Position numbers and translations under genes: made by a program. A stretch of DNA of 64,000 bases from positions 28,583,501-28,647,500 of the forward strand of contig CM045733.1 of assembly GCA_024760905.1 (NCBI GenBank), written 5' to 3'. Below, piece after piece: positions 1-8,841 of this stretch. This stretch comes from Plotosus lineatus (taxonomy: Eukaryota > Chordata > Actinopteri > Siluriformes > Plotosidae). The notes under the pieces were generated by a model. It had not been told where the DNA came from, made no database searches, and saw nothing but the letters and a program-made list of their open reading frames with translations. Position 1 is the stretch's first letter; every line of letters starts with the position of its first letter.

Positions 1-840
1 TATGGTGATGGACAGGTTGACAGACAAGGTTAGACAAGATTCCCTATGGACTATGATGTTTGCAGATGACGTTGTGATCTGTAGTGAGAGCAGAGAGCAA
101 GTGCAGGAAAATCTTGAGAGGTGGAGGTATGCCTTGGAAAGGAGAGGAATGAAGGTTAGCCTCAGTAAGTCAGAATACATGTGTGTGAATGAGAAGGACC
201 CAAGAGGAACGGTGAGGTTACAGGGAGCAGAGATAAAGAACGTGGAGGATTTTAAGTACTTCGGCTGAACAATCCAGAGCAATAGAGAGTGTGGAAAAGA
301 AGTGAAGAAGCGTGTGCAGGCAGGTTGGAATGGTTGGAGAAAAGTATCTGGCGTGATGTGTGATAGGAAGGTGTTGGCAAGAATGAAAAACAAAGTGTAC
401 AAGACGGTGATCAGACCAGCAATCTTGTATGGTTTAGAAACAGTGGCCTTGGGGAAAAGACAGGAGGCAGAGCTGGAGGTAGCAGAGATGAAAATGTTGA
501 GATTCTCTTTGGAAGTAACAAGGAAGGATAGGATCAGGAATGAGTACATTAGAGGGACAGCACATGTAAGAGGTTTTGGAGACAAAGTCAGAGAGGCTAG
601 ATTGAGATGGTTTGAACATGTACAGAAGGGGCATAGTGAATATATTGGTAGAAGGATGTTGAAGTTGCAACTACCAGGCAAAAGGCCTAGAGAAAGACCA
701 AAGAGAAGATTTATAGATGTGGTGAAGGAGGACATGAAGGTAGTTGGTGTCAGAGAAGATGTACAGGATCGGGTGAGATAGAGGCAAATGATTCGCTGTG
801 GCGACCCCTGAAGGGAACAGCCAAAAGGAAAAGAAGATGA
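1..840 (+). mobile_element. RTE-like LINE, 3' half (cut by window start)
   Basis: This is the 3' half of an RTE-like non-LTR retrotransposon, the most repeated LINE in the window. It begins inside the reverse transcriptase: the catalytic MFADDVVICSES motif is encoded around base 55, followed by thumb and C-terminal sequence with MLRFSLEVTRKDRIRNEYIRG and a basic end. The reading frame breaks near 266 (a stop in the FKYFG stretch), then resumes from 302 to 781. The 3' UTR is short and ends at about 840 with the hallmark GATTCGCTGTGGCGACCCC and a GAAAAGAAGA tail. The upstream part lies outside the window, so I cannot say whether it was full length. RTE assignment rests on recalled family resemblance, including the endonuclease seen in other copies here. 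Confidence 0.85.
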
Positions 841-1525
841 TTTTTCATCATATACCCATTGTTTAATGTATATTTAATTTGCGGCCTGAACAGTACATTG
901 TGCATGATTATAAAAAAATTACAATTTAAATGCAAGAATAATCGGACTCTGCAAAGTGAAAACATAATTTTCACATGCTTCCATGTTTGCATATGTATGT
1001 GTGAGTGAGAGAAAGAGAGAAGTTGATGCCAAAAGCTGTGTAGGTGTCTGCAAACTCCATTGGCTGCTCAATATTCATCATCTCTGGCAGTGATGCAGTA
1101 GAATCCATGACAAGAAAATAGACTTATGGGTAATTTGAGAGATGACGGGGGCATATTCATCCAATTAGAAATGATAATCTGATCATGTAGCACCCTCGAG
1201 ACCCCCTGCTCTGGTTGAATGAATTTAGGACCATTCTGATTAAGTTAAGCCGCTCTGGAGTGGCACAATATGTCCACTCATCTTCTCACTGAAACAGTGC
1301 TTACTGATATCACTCACCAAGACATAGAGTTCCTCAAAATAAAAAAAAACTACCCACTGGGAATAATGCTAAAGTCACCAAATACATAAAGCAGAATAAG
1401 TATAATATCATTAAGCCTTTAAAAGCATAAATATGTGACTTTAAATAAATGAAGGAAACAGCTGATATTTCATTAGAACCATAGACATTCACTGTCCACT
1501 GATTCAGTTGCCGAACTGCCTAATC
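841..1525. other. No gene recognised
   Basis: AT-rich sequence without a convincing open reading frame, RNA gene or repeat that I recognise. Confidence 0.4.
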
Positions 1526-1645
1526 CTTCTAGAATTGGTGCCAAGCCAGGGCCTATCTGAGCCGATACTGGGTGAAGGCAGGGTACATTCTGAAGTGCTC
1601 GTCAGACCACGACAGGGTCAACACATAACCATTCACACTTGGAAA
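1526..1645 (-). repeat. L2-type 3' end fragment
   Basis: The stretch has the degenerate 'gcctatctgagccgatactg / gggtgaaggcagggtacattctg / cagaccacgacagggtc' pattern typical of the antisense 3' end of fish L2-type LINEs and L2-tailed SINEs. It is short and diverged. Confidence 0.5.
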
Positions 1646-2029
1646 CAATGCCAAGAAAACTTCTTTCAGCATTTGTGGGTTTCTCTTTCAAAATGACAGA
1701 GGGCCAGTGGTTGGGATCAAAGTAGTTCATAACACCCCATATTGGCTAATCGTGAATACCACACTGTTCAGCACCTGACCACAAAATCTCTGACAATATA
1801 AAACTCAACAGACTGCAAAAGGGGAAAATCTGACAAAAGAGAAAAACTAACTTGCCAGAGCCCCTCATAATATACTTCAACCCTGTCATCTCTGTAAATG
1901 GGTAACAAGGCTACATTTTATCTCACTTAAGAAACTACTGCTTTTCAAGTCACAAGAAAGTTAGAGCCTCAGCTGACATTAGATGAGTACACCACAGAGA
2001 AACAACACAACCAATCACAATTATATTCA

Positions 2030-2190
2030 CCAGGGTGATTTGGAACAGCCAATAAGCTTACCGTGTCTTTGGCCTGTGGGAGTAAATCGGAAAACACCCA
2101 GAGGTCACCCACACAAAAACACCCAGGCCCAGGACTTGAACTGAGAGCATTCTTGATGTGAGGCTAATGTGCTAACCACTACTCCTCCTT
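2030..2190 (-). repeat. L2-type 3' UTR fragment
   Basis: Matches by eye the pattern seen more clearly at 29850-30190: 'gatttggaacagccaataagc', a 'gtgggag' block, then '...gctaatgtgctaaccactac'. This is the common fish L2 3' UTR segment in antisense orientation. Confidence 0.55.
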
Positions 2191-2238
2191 GCTTACCCAA
2201 AGGATACAGCTTTAAATTGCAATTCGTTATATTCCCGT

Positions 2239-2239
<1 letters not shown>

Positions 2240-2279
<40 letters not shown>
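2240..2279. repeat. (AC)n microsatellite
   Basis: Uninterrupted AC dinucleotide run of about 20 units. Confidence 0.95.
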
Positions 2280-2282
<3 letters not shown>

Positions 2283-2375
2283 ACCTATTTGGATAAAATA
2301 CCACAATGGACTCTTTCACTGCTTCGTTCTGGATGGCCTGAGAAGCCTGGGTGTATATTCTTCCCCCTTCCTGGC

Positions 2376-2379
2376 TTGT

Positions 2380-2419
<40 letters not shown>
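2376..2419. repeat. (TG)n-(CG)n microsatellite
   Basis: A TG run with one interruption passes directly into four CG units (2411-2419). Alternating purine-pyrimidine DNA of this kind can adopt Z-form. Confidence 0.9.
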
Positions 2420-2420
<1 letters not shown>

Positions 2421-2585
2421 TGTGTTCCTGTGTGTTATTCAGTCCCCGAATTTCAATTAGTCTTTCCTCCACCCAAGAGCCTGTCACACACGCAGCTCTT
2501 GATGTGACCAGAGTACCAACAGTACAACTCATTAGGCAGTATTGGGACTATGAGCTTGAGACACATGTGTACACACCTGGCGTGC

Positions 2586-2586
2586 T

Positions 2587-2634
<48 letters not shown>
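2586..2634. repeat. (CA)n microsatellite
   Basis: CA run with a single CAAA interruption. Confidence 0.95.
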
Positions 2635-2636
<2 letters not shown>

Positions 2637-2902
2637 GACAGTCAAGTCCACAGCCTCAGATTTAATTAAAAGGGGGTTATATCTCTTTGGGAAGTTCTCA
2701 TTGTGTCAGCCTCCCCTCACCTGCAAGGTTGGTGTTCAATATAATACACTCTCTTTACACAGCAACACACTCTCTGCCTCGCAAACACACACATACTTTA
2801 GGGCACTCTGGTCAATATTCACCCATACACATGCTTTTGCATACACAAATACATAAATGCAGTCAGATATCTTAGATTTCTGGATGCAAGAGATATCCAT
2901 TT

Positions 2903-2904
<2 letters not shown>

Positions 2905-2940
<36 letters not shown>
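2905..2940. repeat. (AC)n microsatellite
   Basis: Perfect AC dinucleotide run, the fourth CA/TG array within about 700 bases. Confidence 0.95.
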
Positions 2941-2942
<2 letters not shown>

Positions 2943-2944
2943 CC

Positions 2945-4150
2945 ACGTGTGAACATGGGAATGGGCTCGGCTATTTTTAATTTTGGTTCAAAATGTAACA
3001 TTATGGTCAGACATATAAGATGAAGTTATGCGTTAGTCCCCAACTTTCTTGCGTTAGTCCCCAACTTTTGATCATGGTTTGGACAGCTAGATGCTGATTC
3101 TGAAGTGGGTGGGTGGTGACAAATAAACAGACAGACTAGTAAGTTTTGTGACTTTTGTTGGGTGGGAGCAATCAATGGGGCAGTCGGAAAGCTGGCTTCA
3201 ACAGCTGCATTCCCTCCTGCCTTCCTCATGCCACTTTGAGAATTCTTTCTTGAGGAGTCATATAGTGATACTTTCAAGGATGCTTTTGACTTGCTATTAG
3301 TGAATGGAATGCTTAAATGTCTGGTGATTATATACTTTTTTTTAATGTAACAATTTTAATGACAGTGTGTAGAGGGATCTGGGGTACTCAAATAGTAATA
3401 AAGCCTCAGGCCAATGTATTTTCACATTCCACACCCCATTATAACCCTGTCTTCAGCCAGCTGGAGACCAAAATTAAACCACGGAATGAATCATTGCTGT
3501 TCGTCTTTTATTCACATTCATGCATGTTGGTCATAAGTGTCATGCCATGAATATCAGCTGACAAATTTGTTGGCCATCCTTATTAAAGGCTTCTTAAAAT
3601 TAATTGGTTTGAATCTCATGTGGTCTTCAGACCAATCAGCACAGGGCTTGGTGTTAGTCTTCATGGACTAAGCAGAACAAGCTATGCATTTATTTCATAC
3701 AATCTCCAATTGCATTTGGTTGATACAGAATGTGGGTAAAAATTGCTCTGAAGCAATGTGTACTACTTCAAAACCAGAGTTTTTGTGGAACAATTTAACA
3801 AACCACTATAATGCTTATTTTGTAATTTGTACACAAGTCTGGCCATATTGAGAAAATAAAACCTTTATTAACATATAATACACTGAAATGGTGTGATCTA
3901 ATGTAGTAGGTCCTTATCTGACCACTCTCTGTCATGTCATGGTTAAAATAGGTCAATCTAAAATTTTCATTTAACTTGGCTTTTCATCATCTTTCTGCAA
4001 AGTACAAAAACTGAGAAAAAAAGGTTTAAAGAGTCACTTTTACACAGCTCTCAGTCTCTGTACCTGCTAATGCTTGGGGCTCATCTGAGTCAAAGCAGCT
4101 TGGTGAGAAGGAGACAACTGTTGATGAGATATTTCATACATAAAGGAAAT
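2945..4150. other. No gene recognised
   Basis: About 1.2 kb of AT-rich sequence. Short open frames are present (for example 3026-3277 on the minus strand), but none resembles a known protein or has consistent coding character. Confidence 0.4.
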
Positions 4151-4548
4151 AAAAAATTGTACTCAATCTCCCTCTGTGTCGAGTTCCATGCAAGATCTTG
4201 TTTCAAGGGGTATGGGTGATCGTGGCAAATAGTTCAGCCCAGAGTTAAATGGGAAACACTTATTAATGATCAAGGCAGTTGTAAACATATTGATCAGGGG
4301 GAAAAAAAGTCAACACACTATGTCCTAATGGATAGAAATTCTGCAGTCTCTACCAGGTCCCCCCTGCTCAAGAGGGCAGATTTACAGGCCCATTTAAAAT
4401 TTTCCATTGAGCACCTGGATGACTCATAGAAGCTTGGTAGAATACAATAGATTCAGATGAGACCAAATGAGCACCTTTGGAGATAGAGAAATGCTGAATA
4501 CCCTAAGAAAACCCACCATGTTTTGTGGAGTGACTCAAACAGAAGCCA

Positions 4549-4779
4549 ATGAAGGTCACAGAGTGGCCTAGCCAGATTCCAGACTTTAATCCTGCAAAAA
4601 AAAAGTCTGTGGATGGAGTGAAGCTTTTGGTTGCCATACTACAGTCTCAAAACCTTAAGGATTTGGAAAGGATTCGTAAAAATGACTGGACCAAAATCCC
4701 ACCTGAGAAACTTTTGACCATCTTCAAAAAACAACTGAACTCTATGCTTTCTAATAAGGTTTTCTTCACAAAGTACTGA
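4549..4779 (+). pseudogene. Tc1 transposase C-terminal relic
   Basis: Encodes 76 residues matching the C-terminal third of a Tc1-type DD34E transposase: EWPSQIPDFNP, SQNLKDLERI, DWTKIPPEKL and the terminal FFTKY. The catalytic glutamate position after NP is lost and the two upstream aspartates are missing through deletion. Within the relic above. Confidence 0.75.
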
Positions 4780-4928
4780 GGCTGATTTTGCTTAAGGATC
4801 ACATAGAATTTCACTTGTTCATATGCAAGTTTAGTTATAACTTTTATATTGTATGTTTTTCTTTGAGGTCTTTTTTGTTGACATTCTCTCTCTTTGTTAA
4901 AATAAGCCTACCATATAGATTATAAACC

Positions 4929-5274
4929 AGGGAAGTGGTGGTCTAGTGGTATAGGGTGCTGGATCGCTGATCCAAAGGTTGGGGGGTTCAAGTCCCACTC
5001 TCCACAAGGTTGTCACTGTCCCCCCAGTGCAGCTAACTGGGTTATCAAAGGCGGGCCATGTCTGTCACTGTCTATGGTGAGAGGCATGTAAAAGAACCAT
5101 TGCTGACTTTCGTAAAGAGTAGGCTGCAAAGTCGTCAGCGTGTTAAATCCCTTGCTAAAAGGGTTGTGACAAGGGCATCCGATGTAAAAACCTCTGCCAA
5201 ATCAAATGTGCGAATCAGATGATTCGCTGTGGCGACTCCCGAGTAAAAGGGAAAAAGCCGAAAGGAAGACAGGC
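4929..5274 (+). mobile_element. tRNA-derived SINE with RTE-type tail
   Basis: Full-length SINE. The head is tRNA-like with an A box (TGGTCTAGTGG, 4939-4949) and a B box (GGTTCAAGTCC, 4985-4995), the internal RNA polymerase III promoter. The body has a conserved CAGTGCAGCTAACTGGGTTATC block. The tail contains CATCCGATGTAAAAACCTC, GCCAAATCAAATGTGCGAATC, then GATGATTCGCTGTGGCGAC, shared with the RTE-like LINE. Perfect 16-bp target duplications, ATATAGATTATAAACC, lie at 4913-4928 and 5275-5290. It sits in the 3' end of a Tc1 relic. The family name is not known to me. Confidence 0.93.
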
Positions 5275-5349
5275 ATATAGATTATAAACCATTAATTCCT
5301 CTGTAAGTGGGTAAACTTACAAAATCAACAGCAGATCAAATAATAATAT

Positions 5350-5995
5350 TCTAAATTGAACTTACATGCTCACACAAGGAGGCAATTGTCATTCTTTGGC
5401 ACTGATGCTGATTTGGCAGCTACCCTGATATACTGTCTGCATACCACCAGTTCAGCACCATTGTTAAGATAGAACAATGGGCACATCCTTGCACTTTACA
5501 TGACTTCTCTCCTTGCAACCTTCAACTAACAAACAAATAAACAAAATCACTTTTGTAAGAACAGAATCTCTGCCTCTGCATCTGTGTCCGATGCCTTAAA
5601 GCACCAAAATATTTAAATTGTGCTCAAATCGCATTCCATAGTGCTTTGAGCTTTCATTTTAAAGCAATCATTATTCATGGCACAAAACTTAAATATCAGG
5701 ATGACAAACCTGTCAGACTGTTAGTCAAACAGGAAGACAGTGGTGTTGAACTACATGTTGCTTTTACTCAATTTTTGTACTTTTTTTTTTTATTATAGAT
5801 CAAAAACCCACTCAGTGTAATAATCTTGCAGAAGTGAGACACCCCTCTGTTTTCTTAATAGTCAACTCTTTATGTACTCCTGTTCTCTCCAGGTGGCAAT
5901 GTCCATGTTGGAAGATGAGGCTTACCTGGAAGTCAATTGCACCGGGATCTGCTCAGGACAGGCTACAGAAGACATCTGGTTCCATTGACAACCTT
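5350..5995. other. No gene recognised
   Basis: AT-rich sequence. The short plus frame starting near 5834 runs into the neighbouring SINE and is not supported as a gene. Confidence 0.4.
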
Positions 5996-6000
5996 CCATT

Positions 6001-6361
6001 CATTCATTCATTCATTCATTATCTGAACTGTTTAATCCTATTTCATCATGAGGAGGCTGGCACCCATCTCAGCTGACTCTGGGTGAAGGCACAGTACACC
6101 CTGGACAGTTCGCCGGACCATCGCAGGGCAGAAATGCACTGATGGCTATGCAGCTTACTCTTTACAAAATTCAATGGTACTTTTACACACAACACTTTTA
6201 TGCCTTTTAACACAGACAGTGAGAGACAAGGCTGGCCTTTGACAACCCAGTTTGCTGCACTTGGGCGACAGCAGTGACAACCTGTTGAACCCCTGTGGCT
6301 TGAATCCCTGACTTTCGGATCAGTAATCCAGTGCCCTACCTCTGGGTTACCACTGCCTCTT
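6001..6361 (-). mobile_element. tRNA-derived SINE with L2-type tail
   Basis: Antisense SINE. Its 3' end is the CATT repeat at 6001-6020 followed by an L2-type tail ('gctggcacccatctcagctgac', 'gggtgaaggcacagtacaccc', 'gccggaccatcgcagggc'). The body and tRNA-like head follow: GACAGTGAGAGACAAGGC, GACAACCCAGTTTGCTGCAC, then GGATCAGTAATCCAGTGCCC and ACCACTGCC. The head and body correspond to those of the RTE-tailed SINEs here; only the tail differs. Confidence 0.8.
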
Positions 6362-6479
6362 AGACCCCCATTAAGAAATCCCAATTACTCACAAACTACT
6401 GAGTCAATAGATTTTTTCCACAAATTATTTTGGTTCATTTAGTAAATTATATCCTTCTAATCTATTCTGTGTTTTCCCA

Positions 6480-6815
6480 TGGTAAATAAGATTAAGGCTC
6501 ATGTGTTTTCACATTTTGGGGGTGTAAAGCTCTTCGTGACATCCAGATTTTAGTGATCGATTTCACATGTTTGGACAGAGATAAGTGTTATCATTGGTTA
6601 ACTGGATGTGGTGAAGGAGGACATGAAAGTCGTTGGTGTAAGAGAAGATGCAAAGGATAGGGTGAGATGGAGGCAGATGATTCGCTGTGGCGACCCCTGA
6701 AGGGAAACGCCGAAAGGAAAAGAACTGGAGTTCAGTAAGTGAAGATTTGTTTTCTTAATTGTTTCCAATTTTAAGGCACAGCATATCAAATTTAAATTAA
6801 ATATGTTTTTAATGC
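6480..6815 (+). repeat. Repeat X, diverged copy split by an RTE tail
   Basis: Its two parts, 6495-6606 and 6723-6815, align by eye with 8510-8725 (TTTTGGGGGTNT, GTTTGGACAGAG, GTGTTATCANTGGTTAACT, GTTTCCAATTTTAA, TTAAATATG). The insertion at 6607-6722 interrupts it. The nature of the family is unknown. Confidence 0.65.
6607..6722 (+). mobile_element. 5'-truncated RTE-like LINE, 3' end only
   Basis: About 116 bases of the LINE 3' terminus, from the last codons (GGTGAAGGAGGACATGAA) to GATTCGCTGTGGCGACCCC and GAAAGGAAAAG. It is flanked by 7-bp direct repeats AACTGGA at 6600-6606 and 6723-6729, so it is a genuine target-primed insertion. Confidence 0.9.
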
Positions 6816-7065
6816 ACTCTCGAAGCTGCTGCATATTTTCCACTCTGTTGAAGACAGCTGTGTTTTTCACCTTGTCCTGCCAGGTGATGCTCAAGATGTG
6901 TCAAAGGCAGCACATGTGAAAGGCATCGAGCTTCTGGTCTTGTGGAGAATACAGAGTCCAAGACTTGCTGCCATACAGGAGAGTGCTCATGATGCAGGCA
7001 CTGTAAACCTGGATCTTGATGTGATCCGTCAGTTTATTAACTTGTTGTTTAAAAACATCAAATAA
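6815..7065 (-). mobile_element. LINE reverse transcriptase C-terminal fragment
   Basis: Read on the minus strand, the DNA encodes KIQVYSACIMSTLLYGSKSW, TLYSPQDQKLDAFHMCCL, then in another frame ITWQDKVKNTAVFNRVEN. The LLYGSxxWTL and ITWQDKV signatures are those of the region just after the RT domain in many non-LTR retrotransposons. It is a different family from the RTE-like LINE and carries a frameshift near 6900. Confidence 0.7.
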
Positions 7066-7369
7066 AAATAAATAAATAAAAAAGTGCAGGCTGCTTAGTG
7101 ATACCTTGAATAATGAGGACAATGGCAAGGGGCATAGCTTTCTCTAACAAAGCTGGACAGTTATAAATAACCCGCCAGTATGTTCAGAACACAGTTTCTG
7201 TTTTTAAGACTAGGCTGAAAAATTACTCAATTAGTCCAGCATTTCTTATTAGCCTTTTATTAGGTAATGGGGCACGTCTGGGGGTTCTCAGGCATAGACA
7301 CTGCTGTGATGCTGGGAGGCTGCCACTCCCTCACCTTACATGCTTAGCCAGGTTCTTTGATAGTCGAGT

Positions 7370-8135
7370 ACCTCTCTTTCTTTTTCTGTGTTTTTGCTGA
7401 GGAACACATGTTTCTGGCAAGCCAGTGATCCTGATCCTTCTGCTTTCCGAGTACTGTGATCCATCCAGATGTGATGTGGCTTGCTGGAGTTCTCATCGAA
7501 GCCCCTCAGTCCTGCTGATGAAGATACATTTGGACCTAGATATGCTTTTGGAGCCTGTGAAGATAACTTTTACTGCTGGTGAAATAAACTCTTAAAATGT
7601 ATATACTTATTTATATATAAATAAATAAACGCTAAAATTTTTGAGACTTAATTTAATTAAATTAAATTCAGTTTTATTTATATAATACTTTTTTTGTACT
7701 GGTATAAAGCAACTTTACACAGTAAAACAGTAAAAGTAGGGGCTTACAAAGTATAGACGAATTTAAACATTCCCTATAGCCACTGCACATCCCTAATGAG
7801 CATTGCCGGTGGCTACGGTGGCAAGAAAAAAAACTTCCTCAGTAGATGTGAGGATGGAAACCTTAAGAGGAACCTGGCCTAAAAGGGAAACCCACCTGAT
7901 TTGAGTGAAACCACAAGGAACAAACATTTATGTGGGGGTCATTACAGTCCAAAATGTACTCTGGTCTGTTAGTGCATGTCTGGGTTCATTTAGATCATCA
8001 GGGAGGGTGTTACAGCCAGCATAAGCACACAAGGACAGACCTCAGGACTCAGAAAGCAGAAGGATCAGGATCACTGACATCCCAGAAGGAGAACGGATAT
8101 GTCAACAAAAAATGCACAGAGAGAGACAAAGAGAG
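7370..8135. repeat. Fold-back repeat with a common fish interspersed repeat inside
   Basis: Roughly 80-bp arms are inverted: the left arm (about 7370-7465, with AGTGATCCTGATCCTTCTGC) is the reverse complement of the right arm (about 8055-8135, with GCAGAAGGATCAGGATCACT). Between them, 7655-7905 has a pattern familiar from many fish genomes: ATTCAGTTTTATTTATATAA, AAAGCAACTTTACAC, GGCAAGAAAAAAAACTTCCT, ACCTTAAGAGGAACCTGGCC. No coding content. The element type is unknown. Confidence 0.6.
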
Positions 8136-8337
8136 GGGGGGTTGTTAGGAATATTCATACAGTAGTGGTGTAATGAAAACAAATTTTATTATTGCTGAGT
8201 GCATGCAGGTATGCCTGCATGACTGGCTATGGCAGTATAACTAAAATAAAAAGAACCAGAAGGAAGGCAGACATGAAAGCACTCTGACATTGGGCAAACA
8301 GCTACCCCACTGTCAAACAGACCTGGGTGAGCATGTA

Positions 8338-8440
8338 CAGTGGTATGAAAAAGTATCTGAATCTTTTGGAATTTCTCACATTTCTGCATAAATTCACCAT
8401 CAAATGTCATCTGATCTTTGTCAAAATCACACAGATGAAA
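8338..8440 (+). mobile_element. Isolated Tc1 terminal repeat
   Basis: CAGTGGTATGAAAAAGTATC... matches the first ~100 bases of the complete Tc1 at 8842. It runs straight into repeat X, so the rest of this Tc1 copy is gone. Confidence 0.85.
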
Positions 8441-8442
8441 AT

Positions 8443-8840
8443 ATTTTTTCTTCTAATTGTTTCAATTATTCAATTGTTCAATTGTTAATAATGTATTCGA
8501 CTCATGTATTTGCATATTTTGGGGGTATGTCTGACTTTTAGTGACATTCCTGGAATGGAGTAAGTGACAGCAGTTGTTTGGACAGAGCTAACAGTGTTAT
8601 CACTGGTTAACTTAAGTTTATTACAGGAAGGAAATAGTTGTGTTCTAAATGGTTTCCAATTTTAAAGCACAGTATATCAATTTTAAGTTAAATATGCTTA
8701 CAGCAATGGTGGCCCGGTGCTATGGTGCTGGATTACTAATCCCAAAGTCAAACCCATCCAAAAGGTTCATGCACTATTGTCAATGGATTACCCCTGCAAC
8801 CCCCCCCCCCAATGCAGCGTAATATGTGTAATATATAAAT
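8443..8840 (+). repeat. Repeat X, copy duplicated in inverse at 33.7-34.1 kb
   Basis: About 400 bases between the isolated Tc1 end and the complete Tc1. It is almost identical to the reverse complement of 33712-34103; the only differences I saw by eye lie in a cytosine run near 8800-8812. Its right end (8700-8815, GGTGGCCCGGTGCTATGGTG) is loosely tRNA-SINE-like. Confidence 0.85.
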
Positions 8841-8841
8841 A

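Larger units (their letters stand above)
4155..5345 (+). mobile_element. Decayed fish-type Tc1 transposon
   Basis: A relic of a Tc1/mariner element, split by the SINE at 4929-5274. The left part still resembles the transposase-coding DNA (TCCATGCAAGATCTTG, then GCTCAAGAGGGC, then TTGAGCACCTGGATGA). An internal deletion near 4540 then joins this to the C-terminal end. The frame at 4549-4779 shows VTEWPSQIPDFNP, the usual context of the third catalytic acidic residue, but the NPIEN-type sequence is replaced by NPAKKK. It ends in NKVFFTKY and a stop, close to the usual Tc1 C-terminus. Beyond the SINE the 3' flank (GTAAGTGGGTAAACTTACAAAATC, then CAGATCAAATA) is typical of the element's end. No functional transposase is possible. 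Confidence 0.75.

Noticed and set aside
2227..2638. Thr/His- and Cys/Val-repeat frames
   Set aside because: Translations of CA/TG microsatellites.
4939..4995. Possible tRNA gene (A and B boxes)
   Set aside because: The boxes belong to a SINE head that recurs at 25203, 48093 and 58862 with the same body and tail; no full cloverleaf.
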